From Bacteroidota bacterium (lineage in GTDB: Bacteria > Bacteroidota > Bacteroidia > Cytophagales > Cytophagaceae): 64,000 nt of DNA. Both the position numbers and the translations under genes were made by a program. The notes below the pieces were generated by a model, which did not search any database, was not told where the DNA came from, and saw nothing but the letters and a program-made list of their open reading frames with translations. Where the stretch lies: contig JAEWAY010000012.1 of the NCBI GenBank assembly GCA_023391415.1, positions 310,001-374,000 of the forward strand. The letters run 5' to 3'. Shown piece by piece: positions 37,635 through 46,798 of the stretch (position 1 is the stretch's first letter; every line of letters begins with the position of its first letter).

Positions 37635-38632
37635 AGCTGGATTTTTTTAAGTCGCTTAAATATTTTTTCCTCCCTATCCGCGCACTCCAGCAATATGTCG
37701 GCGAGTTTTTCGATGGAACTATTTTCGGCTTCACGTCCTTTGCAGATACGCCCCGCTTCAAACGCGAAATCCCTCCATCGATCACCAATATCCGTCATCT
37801 CCACCGATACCTCCCTGAGCCAATCCTGGTTGAGCGCCTCCGAGGCTTCCTGAAGAAACGCGGCGAAAATAAATCGAAAACCAGCGCCTCCCGTACCAAT
37901 TTCTTCCTGCATCCGAATGAGTTGCCCAAGTCTCAGAATCAATTCTTTCTGGGAAACTGTACGCGGCCATTTACGAATGGTAGCGCTCATATACCGGATA
38001 CCCCTGATGCCAAAAAACGGCAGAGGCACTCCTACCATGTCGCTCGCGGTTTTTCGTATTCCCGTGACTATGGCGGGTTTTATATCAATGTTTTCAGGTA
38101 TATGGACCGGATAATACATTTTTCCTTTCGGCGCCAGAGTACCTTTCGCGAAGCGGGCTCTTTTCAGGTCATCGTACGAGATCTCCGCCACCTTGTCCAA
38201 AACGGGATCGCTAACCAGGTACATATCATTAACTTTCCCATATACCACAATATTGTGAGCGTTGAAATGAAAGCGCAGCGCTTTGGGGAGATAGGGCAGG
38301 TAGAACACGCTTGTAAGGACGCCTGCCGGCAAGCCTTTGGCCAGTACGTTGTCCAGCTCGGCCATCGCCCTGTCCTGATCCCGGAATGTCCGCGAACGCA
38401 TGGTGACGCCCAGACGCCTGGTCACTCGCTTAAATATCCAACCCGGAAGTATGCGATAGGATGAGCCTGGCAGCCCATTTACTTTTACAAAAGGTAAAAA
38501 GGTAAAAAACAAGCCCGAGCCAATTCCAAAAATCATTGGTTCGCTCAAAGTAAGGCCATGAAAACGCAACAGATTCAGGACAGCTCCATTTTCGCAATGA
38601 GCGGACTGGTTATGCTCAAATCTTTTATTCAC
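37631..38632 (-). CDS. BtrH N-terminal / DUF4872-type protein (cysteine-peptidase-like acyltransferase candidate)
   Basis: 333 residues. The N-terminus matches the BtrH N-terminal fold: FEHNQSAHCENGAVLNLL with a predicted nucleophile Cys13, followed by FHFNAHNIVVYG (candidate His) and MYLVSDPVLD (candidate Asp/Asn). The C-terminal half (about 185-333) is DUF4872-like. BtrH in butirosin biosynthesis transfers an acyl group from an ACP to the product amine. A comparable ACP-to-acceptor transfer in flexirubin assembly is possible but unproven. Overlaps the ATPase gene; the HTH-like gene stops immediately before its start. Confidence 0.72.
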   Translation of the reverse strand: MNKRFEHNQSAHCENGAVLNLLRFHGLTLSEPMIFGIGSGLFFTFLPFVKVNGLPGSSYRILPGWIFKRVTRRLGVTMRSRTFRDQDRAMAELDNVLAKGLPAGVLTSVFYLPYLPKALRFHFNAHNIVVYGKVNDMYLVSDPVLDKVAEISYDDLKRARFAKGTLAPKGKMYYPVHIPENIDIKPAIVTGIRKTASDMVGVPLPFFGIRGIRYMSATIRKWPRTVSQKELILRLGQLIRMQEEIGTGGAGFRFIFAAFLQEASEALNQDWLREVSVEMTDIGDRWRDFAFEAGRICKGREAENSSIEKLADILLECADREEKIFKRLKKIQL

Positions 38633-39034
38633 TCAATCTGTTTTTAATAATTCACTAAGCGTTATCTGAAAGACCTCCGCGTATTTCTTCAACGTCGCTT
38701 CATCCAGTTTATTAAAACAGGCGGGTTCCATATGCTTTTTGACTTTTTTCGATGAAAAGCCCATATAGTCGGCCACCAGTGAAGGAGTCATGATATTCTT
38801 TTCCATATGGTAGGCGATCGGGCTCAAGCGCCCCTCAGCCACATCCGTCCTGGCCTGCTCCACCTTTTCGTTGATAACTTCCCAGGCCTGACTCAGCGCG
38901 ATATTCTCAGGCTCCCAACCCTCGCTGGACACCTTCTGGTAGGTTCCATCCTGATCAACAGCGTAGACGACTTTTTTGACAGCTCCTTCGAGCATATTGT
39001 CCCCGTCCTGTGGTACATGATCCTTTTTCATCAA
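38633..39034 (-). CDS. Small protein with helix-turn-helix-like C-terminus
   Basis: 133 residues, helical. The segment TPSLVADYMGFSSKKVKKHM (about 79-98) reads like an HTH, followed by LKKYAEVFQITLSELL, a pattern shared with XRE-family regulators (the final VFxITLSEL). The first 75 residues are not recognised. The stop is adjacent to the start of the BtrH-like gene. It may be a pathway regulator, or a small protein that merely resembles one; the typical Gln/Arg recognition helix is not strong. Confidence 0.55.
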   Translation of the reverse strand: MMKKDHVPQDGDNMLEGAVKKVVYAVDQDGTYQKVSSEGWEPENIALSQAWEVINEKVEQARTDVAEGRLSPIAYHMEKNIMTPSLVADYMGFSSKKVKKHMEPACFNKLDEATLKKYAEVFQITLSELLKTD

Positions 39035-39045
39035 ACTTTGTCCGC

Positions 39046-39501
39046 TTATTTTCTTTTTACAAAAATTTTCATCTTACACTCGGCAAGACATTCATTTTTA
39101 TAGTAGACGGCTCCCCCGAACAAAAACACGTCCAGCACTTCATTTTCAAACAATACTTCGGTTTTTAATTCCGCTCCTACCGGCGGCAACTGATGTATAG
39201 TCAAATTAGTAATCGCGCCGATAAAGCCAAGGCTGGCCTTCGCGGGCTTACCTTCCCTACTGGCGAGATATACCGGATATCCGATTTTCAAAGCCGCCGT
39301 CTGAGCTATGTTTTCAATCAGCGCGGGCTCTGTCAGATGTCCTTTTTCAATAAACAGGTTGTCTTCCTGTACACGAAACGTGCTAACCGCTTTCTTTTCA
39401 TCATTGAAAACAAGCTTGTCGACCATTATGAAAGGAATCCGATGAGGAATAAGATGAACAATTTCGTTTTCAGCTACCAGAACATCTGTATTTAACGCCA
39501 T
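39046..39501 (-). CDS. Hotdog-fold 3-hydroxyacyl-ACP dehydratase (ApeP/FabZ-like)
   Basis: 151 residues. HLIPHRIPFIMVDKL is the FabZ/ApeP-like N-terminal motif and EPALIENIAQTAAL holds the conserved Glu of the active helix; ASLGFIGAITNLTI is the core strand region. Dehydrates 3-hydroxyacyl-ACP intermediates during polyene synthesis. Lies 11 bases downstream of DarB. Together with the protein at 28402 it provides two dehydratase-type genes in block B. Confidence 0.85.
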   Translation of the reverse strand: MALNTDVLVAENEIVHLIPHRIPFIMVDKLVFNDEKKAVSTFRVQEDNLFIEKGHLTEPALIENIAQTAALKIGYPVYLASREGKPAKASLGFIGAITNLTIHQLPPVGAELKTEVLFENEVLDVFLFGGAVYYKNECLAECKMKIFVKRK

Positions 39502-39512
39502 TTCCCAGGGAT

Positions 39513-40646
39513 TTATACAACGGTAAGTTGCGCGTATACATAAGTAAAACGCCCGCTTTCCGGAACCATTATTAGTATTTTATTTCCTTTTCTAAGATTG
39601 CCGGATCGAACCAGCTCTTCCAGCATGACATAGATCGAACCCGCTCCAAGATTTCCCACCTCGGACAGATTGGTATACCACTTGTCCGCCGGAATATGAA
39701 TACCAATCGAATCAAGCTCCTCCTGAATTTTTTTCCTGAAAAACTCGGAAGATAAGTGTGGAAGGAAATAATTGATTTCCGCGGTATCCACCGAATGTTT
39801 TTCTATGACGGAAGCGAGTTGCCTGCCTCCAAACAAAACGATGTTTTTTTCAAGCAGCCGAACATCCTGCTTGATGGAGAATAACGATTTGGAAGTCCAG
39901 TCATCCTGCGGATAATTCAACCAGCCTCTGAATTTGCCATCTTCCCGCTTATCTCCTCCCGCGTACATGCACACGTCGGCTTCGTTGGCATAGGAGATGG
40001 ATTCCATCCAATCGATACGCAGGGACAAATCTCCTTCTGGCCGATCCTGAATCAATACCGCCCCGGCGCCATCGCTCAACATCCAGCGTAAAAAATCTTT
40101 TTCGAACGCGAGAATAGGTCGCTCTTCCAGCTCTTCAAGGGATCGGGCTTCCTTTTCGAAATTTCTCGCCAGCATAAAAGGAGACGCGAGCTCCGATCCC
40201 GCGCAAACCGCGTTGCTGGTCATACCGGCCAATATGGACATATATCCATATTTCAGCGCGTGCATACCAGAACAACATACTCCCGCCAGCGACGCGATCT
40301 CTACCGGTTTGCCGCCAAGGCAACCATGTACCATGGCCGCGTGCGAAGGAAGCAACTGATCGGGCGTGCTGGTGCCACAACATAGTAATTCGACGTCGTC
40401 GAGAGTAAAACGTTTGTCAAACAAACCTTTTACTGCTTCACTTACCAGTTCCGCGTTGCTATGTGTAATCTCGAAATTACGATTCAACGCGTAATACCTC
40501 GTTTTAATCCCGTTGCTTTTTAATACAATCCTGCGTGTTTTTGAGGGTCTTCCGGAAATTGTACCGAGTATGTCCTCTATTTCCTCCGAGCCTATCGGAT
40601 TATTTGGTAAAAACTTTGATAATCTGGTTATATAAACTTGCCTCAC
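39513..40646 (-). CDS. darB: DarB-type beta-ketoacyl-ACP synthase III (dialkylresorcinol synthesis)
   Basis: 377 residues from a GTG start (40646). FabH-like triad: AGVCCSGMHALKYG (Cys125), INYFLPHLSSEF (His) and SEVGNLGAGSIYVM (Asn). DarB condenses two acyl precursors with DarA to a cyclohexanedione that becomes the dialkylresorcinol half of flexirubin. The neighbour is darA, encoded upstream on the same strand but across a 259-base gap with a terminator. First gene of block B. Confidence 0.9.
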   Translation of the reverse strand: MRQVYITRLSKFLPNNPIGSEEIEDILGTISGRPSKTRRIVLKSNGIKTRYYALNRNFEITHSNAELVSEAVKGLFDKRFTLDDVELLCCGTSTPDQLLPSHAAMVHGCLGGKPVEIASLAGVCCSGMHALKYGYMSILAGMTSNAVCAGSELASPFMLARNFEKEARSLEELEERPILAFEKDFLRWMLSDGAGAVLIQDRPEGDLSLRIDWMESISYANEADVCMYAGGDKREDGKFRGWLNYPQDDWTSKSLFSIKQDVRLLEKNIVLFGGRQLASVIEKHSVDTAEINYFLPHLSSEFFRKKIQEELDSIGIHIPADKWYTNLSEVGNLGAGSIYVMLEELVRSGNLRKGNKILIMVPESGRFTYVYAQLTVV

Positions 40647-40799
40647 CCGAAAATTCCTTAATTCTGTTAATTACACATACCGCGACCAACAACTTAATAC
40701 AGCGCGGAATCGAACGATACGATGACAATCATTTTCGCTTGTCGCGGCTGTATCAAATCAAGTGCAAAAATAAAACTAAATTACTTCTTTCCTATTCTT

Positions 40800-40834
40800 A
40801 AAAACCTCCTTTGTACAATCATAACCCAAAGGAG
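40800..40834 (-). terminator. Intrinsic terminator between darA and darB
   Basis: CTCCTTTG / CAAAGGAG hairpin (40827-40834 pairs with 40806-40813), followed on the minus strand by GTTTTTAAG. It lies 72 bases after the darA stop and separates block A from block B, implying that darB has a separate promoter in 40647-40800; TATTTTTG at 40772-40765 fits the -7 element but lacks a spaced TTG. Confidence 0.7.
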
Positions 40835-40905
40835 ATTTTCGCCACCCCGAGAGCGAAGATATTTAATTTATTTATCAAAACACACAGATATGGAATCTCC
40901 CGGGG

Positions 40906-41847
40906 TTACTTTACCTTGATCTCCGTATAGTATCTGACAAGACGATCAACCCGCTTCTTGTTAAAAAGCGACACGAGCCTGGTCAACAGGGAGGCGATAG
41001 GGGAAAGAATAAAGATACCAACAGGCAGATAATAAGAAAACGCTTTTAGCCTCCTCATACGAATCCTCGCCTCGTTTAGATTTTCTTCCTTTCCCCGGAT
41101 ATACCGCGCCCAGAAACCAAATAACTTATTACCTCTGGCTTCCAAAATCATCAGATCTGGTTTGATACGGACCGACTCCGCCTTGAGCAGAGACTGATTG
41201 AGCGAAGTGATATCGTCTTTTTGAAGTTCTCTGGCGATGATGTCGCCAAAACGACTAGCCTTCTGTATTTCAGTGTCGGGCACGCCCGAGGGAGGAAGCC
41301 ACGATTTGTAATTTTCCTTTTTACCGTGGATCATCCAGCCAACGACCGTCAGAACGCTCACCAGATTCGGATACGGATCTACCAAAGCGATATTTCCATA
41401 TACCACCGCGTTAAACTGTAATAAATGATTCCTGAGCTTTTCATAAGCCATAATCCACATGTTACGGCAAGCCGAAACAGCGACAACCGGGGTATCCTGA
41501 AACAAGCGAGCCGCTTCAGGTGTCTTGAGAAATGAAGTGATTGGTAAAGATGGAGACAGGTACCAGGCTTGCCAGCCCAATATGATCAGGTCGTATTTTT
41601 TTTCAATATCCAGTCCGGGCGTTTCCACCTCAACGGAAACCCCCAGGTATGTTTCAGGAAACACATTGAAAAACGCGCGCTTAGGCCATGGAAACGGGAA
41701 AGGCTCCTTTACTTTAATCTCAACCTCGTCAATTTCAAACAGGTCTTCCGAGCGAAGCGGCTGAATCACGGAATTTAAAAGTCGCGTCAATTGGCCCGTT
41801 TGCGTATAATGCAGGACTAGAACACGCTTTTTAGCTATTTCTGTCAT
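40906..41847 (-). CDS. darA: DarA, dialkylresorcinol condensing enzyme
   Basis: 313 residues from ATG at 41847, which overlaps the stop of the acyltransferase gene (ATGA); the longer frame uses a TTG. Matches DarA of flexirubin loci as I remember it: KRVLVLHYTQTGQLTRLLNS, KEPFPFPWPKRAFFNVFPET, YDLIILGWQAWYLSPSLPI, VVAVSACRNMWIMAYEKL. The N-terminus resembles a flavodoxin-like fold. A hydrophobic helix near residues 270-290 suggests membrane association. With DarB it makes the resorcinol ring. Confidence 0.9.
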   Translation of the reverse strand: MTEIAKKRVLVLHYTQTGQLTRLLNSVIQPLRSEDLFEIDEVEIKVKEPFPFPWPKRAFFNVFPETYLGVSVEVETPGLDIEKKYDLIILGWQAWYLSPSLPITSFLKTPEAARLFQDTPVVAVSACRNMWIMAYEKLRNHLLQFNAVVYGNIALVDPYPNLVSVLTVVGWMIHGKKENYKSWLPPSGVPDTEIQKASRFGDIIARELQKDDITSLNQSLLKAESVRIKPDLMILEARGNKLFGFWARYIRGKEENLNEARIRMRRLKAFSYYLPVGIFILSPIASLLTRLVSLFNKKRVDRLVRYYTEIKVK

Positions 41848-42710
41848 AGTTTCCAAAAATTATAAAAATTAAACCATTGTTCCGGATATCGTTTGATTAC
41901 GACTTCCAATTCTTCGATATAGTGACTGAGCACATCTTCCACTTTTCCTGTCGGCAACCGCGGCCGGGAAGCGATAAAATGGTAACGCGACGAGTTTTCC
42001 TTGACCGCGAATACCACCGAATAAGGAACTTTAAATTTATTAATCAGCAAAAAAGGACCGTAGGGGAACAAGGCGTCCAGTCTTAAGAACTCCGAAACAA
42101 GCGTCTGATTTCCTTCCACATAACGATCCCCATGCAAACATATGAATTCTTTTCGATCCAACGCGTTCTTTATCTCAAAAATATGCGAAAAATCATTTTC
42201 CCGGATAGGAATAATCCGTATCGGACGATCGCCGTATAATTTATCCAGCAAACTTTTGATCTTCTGGTGCTCCGCGTCAAACATCACGATGTTGACCGGT
42301 ACATCGAAACGATCCAGCAGATGGCCCGCCATTTCATAATTTCCGATATGAGCGCTGATCAATATGGCGCCTGTCTCCTGACTTACCAGATCCTGTAAGT
42401 AATCGATACCATCATGATTATAGGTAAACTTTTCGGCCAGTCCTCCCATTACGGCTACTTTGTCGATCAGGGTCTGGCCAAAAAGGTAGTAGTTTTGATA
42501 AACCTTCCGGAGGCTTTTCCAGAAGCCTAACTGCAAAACCCGGCGAAAATAAATATAGGAAGCGCGGGTGGGCTCAGGGGTAAAAAAGATGTAATACAGC
42601 AATACGAAGCGGAGGAGAAAATAGGCGGGTTTTAGTCCCATAAACCTTATCACAAAGATAAAGATCTTATGTCCTAAAACACCTCCTCTAGTCTTTCCCT
42701 TCCAGGTCAT
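41844..42710 (-). CDS. LpxL-like lysophospholipid/lipid A acyltransferase family protein
   Basis: 288 residues. HX4E motif at ISAHIGNYEMAG (His121, Glu126), typical of LpxL/LpxM-like acyl-ACP-dependent acyltransferases; a membrane-proximal N-terminus (about 15-45). Overlaps the ACP gene upstream by four bases and darA downstream by four. In aryl polyene-type loci such an enzyme is thought to attach the acyl chain to its acceptor. Here it is a candidate for ester formation between polyene acid and resorcinol; competing candidates are noted separately. Confidence 0.85.
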   Translation of the reverse strand: MTWKGKTRGGVLGHKIFIFVIRFMGLKPAYFLLRFVLLYYIFFTPEPTRASYIYFRRVLQLGFWKSLRKVYQNYYLFGQTLIDKVAVMGGLAEKFTYNHDGIDYLQDLVSQETGAILISAHIGNYEMAGHLLDRFDVPVNIVMFDAEHQKIKSLLDKLYGDRPIRIIPIRENDFSHIFEIKNALDRKEFICLHGDRYVEGNQTLVSEFLRLDALFPYGPFLLINKFKVPYSVVFAVKENSSRYHFIASRPRLPTGKVEDVLSHYIEELEVVIKRYPEQWFNFYNFWKL

Positions 42711-42964
42711 TTCAACTCTTTTTCAGCGATTTTATCAAGGATATAATTATAGAAATCCTGTAAAGTGACAATGGAAACGAAATCTTCGCCTTTTACCTTA
42801 AATCCGAAATTGCTTTCAATCACTACCACCAAATCAACATAGTCAAGACTATCCAGTCCCAAGGTGTCTTTAAGGATACCCTCAGGCACAATCTGATCCT
42901 CTTCTACCTCAAACTCATCGATCAGGAACGCGTTGATCTTGTTAATAATTTCGTCTCTATTCAT
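42707..42964 (-). CDS. Acyl carrier protein, second copy
   Basis: 85 residues, acidic. Phosphopantetheine serine in DTLGLDSLDYVDLVV (Ser39). The helix II context (LDSLDYVDL) differs from that of the block B ACP (LDSIDALEL), so the two probably serve different partners. Overlaps the acyltransferase gene by four bases. Confidence 0.92.
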   Translation of the reverse strand: MNRDEIINKINAFLIDEFEVEEDQIVPEGILKDTLGLDSLDYVDLVVVIESNFGFKVKGEDFVSIVTLQDFYNYILDKIAEKELK

Positions 42965-42977
42965 CTCAATTTATTTA

Positions 42978-44207
42978 TTAGAAAGTTTTATCGATTTTTT
43001 TAATTATCAGGGAAGAATTGGTTCCTCCGAAGCCAAACGAGTTGGAAAGGAATACGTCGATATTCTTTTCTACCGTTTCCGCCGCGATATTCAATTTGGC
43101 GGAGTCCTCATCCGGCTCGTCGAAGTTTATATTCGGCGCCACGAAAGAGTCCCGCATCATCAGCATGGAATATACGATTTCGCTGGCTCCCGCCATCCAG
43201 CATTCATGTCCGGTCATTCCTTTGGTGGAACTTATCAATGGTCTTGATCCCCCAAAAACATGATCCAGGGCCCTGGCCTCGTACATGTCTCCTACGGGGG
43301 TAGAAGTAGCGTGCGCGTTGATATAGTCCACTTTGGAAGCGTCTATGCCCGCGTCTTTAAGCGACATCTGTATGGAACGGGAAGGCCCATCGACGTTTGG
43401 CTGAGAAATATGACCTCCATTGGATGAAAAACCATATCCGATCACTTCTCCAAGAATCGGCGCTCCTCTGCGTACCGCGTGCTCATAACTTTCAAGAATC
43501 ACCGTAGCCGATCCGCCACTGGGAATCAGTCCGTCCCTGTTCTTGTCAAAAGGCCTGGAAGCTTTTTGGGGTTCGCCTTCATTGATTGAAAATGTTCCGA
43601 GCGCGTCAAAACTCCCCATACTATAAGGATTTATTTCCTGCGCGCCGCCACATACAATCGCTTCCTGCAAGCCATGCTTGATCAGAAAATAGCCCATTCC
43701 GATCGAATGAGAACCGCTCGCGCAGGCGCCGCTAATGGTAAAATTGACTCCCTTAAGCTTGAATATGGTGGCCAGATTCATAGTAACAGTCGAGTTCATC
43801 GACTGAAATACGGAACCGGAACCTATGAGTGTCGTATCTTTTTTTTCCCGAAGCATGTCCACCGCGTTGATAACGGCAAGTGAAGAGCTATCGTTTCCAA
43901 ACAAAAGCCCTACTTCGCGCTTTTCCAGAAAATCATCGTCTATACCGGCATTGGTAAGCGCCTCGAGTGTCGATAGATAGGCGTATTCCCCCTGTTCCGC
44001 CAAACCTACGCGCATTCTCCTGTCCAGCATACCTTTCAGGACCGGCTTATCAACCATACCGGTAAGACCTGACCGAAATCCCATCTCCTTGCGTTCCTGA
44101 TCAAGCACTATGCCTGAAACGCCCTTATAAAGCGAATCCCGTACTTCATCAAGATTTTTTCCAATACAGGAATAAATACCCAAACCGGTAATTACAACTC
44201 TGTTCAT
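42978..44207 (-). CDS. Beta-ketoacyl-ACP synthase, block A copy (active)
   Basis: 409 residues from ATG at 44207; the frame could start six bases earlier at a TTG. FTISGACASGSHSIGMG holds Cys162, and the two histidines are in INAHATSTPVGDMYEAR and MTGHECWMAGASEIV. The HATSTP and GHECWMAGA variants differ from FabF's HGTGTP and GHTLGAAGA, a pattern shared with FabB-like enzymes. Probably a condensing enzyme of the aryl polyene half. Thirteen bases before the ACP gene. Confidence 0.92.
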   Translation of the reverse strand: MNRVVITGLGIYSCIGKNLDEVRDSLYKGVSGIVLDQERKEMGFRSGLTGMVDKPVLKGMLDRRMRVGLAEQGEYAYLSTLEALTNAGIDDDFLEKREVGLLFGNDSSSLAVINAVDMLREKKDTTLIGSGSVFQSMNSTVTMNLATIFKLKGVNFTISGACASGSHSIGMGYFLIKHGLQEAIVCGGAQEINPYSMGSFDALGTFSINEGEPQKASRPFDKNRDGLIPSGGSATVILESYEHAVRRGAPILGEVIGYGFSSNGGHISQPNVDGPSRSIQMSLKDAGIDASKVDYINAHATSTPVGDMYEARALDHVFGGSRPLISSTKGMTGHECWMAGASEIVYSMLMMRDSFVAPNINFDEPDEDSAKLNIAAETVEKNIDVFLSNSFGFGGTNSSLIIKKIDKTF

Positions 44208-44223
44208 CTGCAACTAACTAAAC

Positions 44224-44955
44224 TTATGAATACATTCCTCCATTCACAGAAATTACTTCTCCGGTAATATACGAAGAACGCTCTCCGACCAGAAAAGAAA
44301 TCACATCCGCCACTTCTTCCGCCTTGCCAAAACGATTGAGCGGAATCAACGCTTTGTGATCCGCCTCGCTTATATCCGCTGTCATATCAGTGTTTATAAA
44401 ACCCGGAGCCACCGCGTTGACGCGTACGCCCCGCTTACCCACTTCCTGAGCCAGCGCTTTGGTCGCGCCGATAACGGCCGCCTTGGCCGCGCTATAATTT
44501 GTCTGACCAGGCATGCCTTTCAGCCCCGATAAGGAAACTACGTTGACAATTCTGCCTGACCTGTTAACAAGCATTCCTTTCAAAACAGTTCTCGTCACAT
44601 GAAAAAAACCATTCAACGAAATATTCAGCACATCGCTCCACTCCTCATCCTTCATAAAAACCATCAGAGCGTCTTTGCGAATTCCCGCGTTATTGACCAG
44701 CGCGTCGATCTTCTTGTCGGAGTTGGCTTCTATCCAGCCACCCAAGACCTCATTGACGCTACGCTGATCTTCCACATTGAACGGAAGCAACTCCGCCTGA
44801 ACGCCAAAACCGGATTCAACCAACTCCTTCGTCTTCTCAGCTTCCACATGATTGGATGAATAATTAATCAATATGTTATAGCCGTCTTCGGCAAGTTTTA
44901 AACAAACAGCTCTTCCTATTCCTCTAGACCCACCGGTAACCAACGCGTATTTCAT
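44224..44955 (-). CDS. 3-oxoacyl-ACP reductase (FabG-type)
   Basis: 243 residues. TGGSRGIGRAVCLKL cofactor motif, ALVNNAGIRKD, and the Ser/Tyr/Lys triad (VVSLSGLKGMPGQTNYSAAK). NADPH-dependent reduction of 3-oxoacyl-ACP in polyene synthesis is the expected role. Sits between the ammonia-lyase gene (55-base gap) and the block A KS. Confidence 0.92.
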   Translation of the reverse strand: MKYALVTGGSRGIGRAVCLKLAEDGYNILINYSSNHVEAEKTKELVESGFGVQAELLPFNVEDQRSVNEVLGGWIEANSDKKIDALVNNAGIRKDALMVFMKDEEWSDVLNISLNGFFHVTRTVLKGMLVNRSGRIVNVVSLSGLKGMPGQTNYSAAKAAVIGATKALAQEVGKRGVRVNAVAPGFINTDMTADISEADHKALIPLNRFGKAEEVADVISFLVGERSSYITGEVISVNGGMYS

Positions 44956-45010
44956 TACGAAAAAGTATTTTAATTTATAAGGTTTTACAGAAATTCGACC
45001 AATCGTCTCG

Positions 45011-46549
45011 CTATATAAGCTCAGGGGCGTTTTCCAGCAGATAACGCTCTATTTTCTTTATTTCAGGCTTTTTCACACTGTCTTCTACAAAAACAGGGAA
45101 AATTTTCTGGAATTTTTCAAACGCGTTTCTTGTTTCAGGAGCCATCCGCGTCGTCTGATCGACATAGCGAACAGCCTGCATAATGCTCATAAACTCGATA
45201 GCCATCACCTGATAGGCGTTCATGACGACTTTCCGGGCGAGCAGAGCCGAGTTGGTTCCCATGCTTACAATATCCTGATTATCATTATTATTAGGAATAC
45301 TATGAACATAGTTGGGAAAACACAACGACTGATTTTCCGCGACTGTCGAAGTCGCGGTAAACTGAACCCCCTGCATGCCAAAATTAAAGCCTAGTTTGCC
45401 CAAATTCAAGAATGGAGGAAACTTACCGTTAAGATTTTTATTCATCAGGAAATTTATCTGACGTTCAGCCAACATGGAAAGTTTCGTAATGGCGATTTTA
45501 ATCTTGTCCATTTCCAGAGAGACGTAGTCGCCATGGAAGTTTCCACCATGAAATATATTGTCGGCGCTCATGTCGATAATCGGATTATCGTTCGCGGAAT
45601 TGACTTCATCTTCGAGGACACGGCCTGACTCCGCCAAGGTATCCAGCACCGGACCAAGAATCTGAGGCACACAACGTAAGGAGTAATACTCCTGAACCTT
45701 GTCAGCGAACACATCTTCTGTAATCTCCTTGTTGTAAAGATGTTCTGATCTTTTTCGGATAAGTTGGCTCCCATCAAGCGCCGAACGCATGGCCGCGGCT
45801 ACTTTCCGCTGTCCAGCGTGTTTCTTGACTCTGTTCAGCTCCTCGGAAAAATGATCATCGTAGGACTCTACCAGTTCATTGATCATGGCTGAAGCCAGAA
45901 TCGACCAGTTTACCAGTTTTTTCGCCAGCAAAAGATTACACATCCCGATTCCCGTCATGGCGGAAGTGCCATTCATAATGGCGAGCCCTTCCCTCATATG
46001 AATTCGGGCCGGACTGAGATTAAGTTCTTTCAGTATTTCACTTACCGGACTGAGCGACCCCTTGTACCAGGCCTCGCCCTCTCCGATCAACGACAAAGCC
46101 AGATGAGCGAGCTGCACCAGGTCACCCGAAGCTCCGACCCCTCCATGTTCCGGAATTTCAGGATAGACGTCATGGTTGATAAACTCGACCATCAACTGCA
46201 ACATCTCCTGGTGAATACCGGAGTATCCCCGCATAAGCGAATTCACTCTGGCGAGCATGGTCGCCTTAACGCATGGCAGCGGCAACATGTCGCCCGCGCC
46301 GGAAGAATGACTACGAATCAGATTGTACTGCAATTGTTCCTGCTCGGAAGGACTGATTCGATACTGAGCCATTGGCCCCAGCCCCGTATTGACACCATAT
46401 ATGATACTCTTTTTTGAGAATTCACGAAGGTAATCATAACTATTCCGGGACTTTTCAAGCGCCGAAAAATCAAGCCTTACTTTTCCACCATTATATACTA
46501 CCTCGTCAAAATCCTTTAACTCCAAGGCCTTACTACCAATGACTACCAT
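45011..46549 (-). CDS. Aromatic amino acid ammonia-lyase (tyrosine ammonia-lyase candidate)
   Basis: 512 residues of the HAL/PAL/TAL family. The Ala-Ser-Gly that forms the MIO cofactor is Ala140-Ser141-Gly142 in GGVGASGDLVQLAHLAL; the catalytic Tyr is in YGVNTGLGP (Tyr51). At the substrate-selectivity site the sequence reads LQYNLIRSHSSG, i.e. Ser80-His81, the pair normally linked with histidine. The tyrosine ammonia-lyase of the Flavobacterium johnsoniae flexirubin locus has the same motif as I remember it, so a tyrosine substrate giving p-coumarate is favoured. First gene of block A; divergent from the methyltransferase. Confidence 0.92.
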   Translation of the reverse strand: MVVIGSKALELKDFDEVVYNGGKVRLDFSALEKSRNSYDYLREFSKKSIIYGVNTGLGPMAQYRISPSEQEQLQYNLIRSHSSGAGDMLPLPCVKATMLARVNSLMRGYSGIHQEMLQLMVEFINHDVYPEIPEHGGVGASGDLVQLAHLALSLIGEGEAWYKGSLSPVSEILKELNLSPARIHMREGLAIMNGTSAMTGIGMCNLLLAKKLVNWSILASAMINELVESYDDHFSEELNRVKKHAGQRKVAAAMRSALDGSQLIRKRSEHLYNKEITEDVFADKVQEYYSLRCVPQILGPVLDTLAESGRVLEDEVNSANDNPIIDMSADNIFHGGNFHGDYVSLEMDKIKIAITKLSMLAERQINFLMNKNLNGKFPPFLNLGKLGFNFGMQGVQFTATSTVAENQSLCFPNYVHSIPNNNDNQDIVSMGTNSALLARKVVMNAYQVMAIEFMSIMQAVRYVDQTTRMAPETRNAFEKFQKIFPVFVEDSVKKPEIKKIERYLLENAPELI

Positions 46550-46613
46550 TGTTTTTTGCTTATCCTTCTATTTTTATATCTTCCGGTAATTCACCGTTTT
46601 TTTTTAAAGGTGA

Positions 46614-46621
46614 CAAATATA
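46614..46621 (-). promoter_or_regulatory. Putative -7 element (TATATTTG) for block A
   Basis: Fits TAnnTTTG 65 bases before the lyase start. No well-placed TTG upstream; half-site only. Confidence 0.3.
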
Positions 46622-46798
46622 TCAATTCTTTGAATAAATATCTTTATTCTTTAGCTTTACCATTCCATTTTAGGGTAAATACAGGAGATTCGGGGCGAAT
46701 CGCCCGGCCATACGAAAGTACCGCCAACAAACAACCGTACAATGACATCCTTGTAATCAACAGAACATACATAACATAAAAAATATTCCATTTTGACG

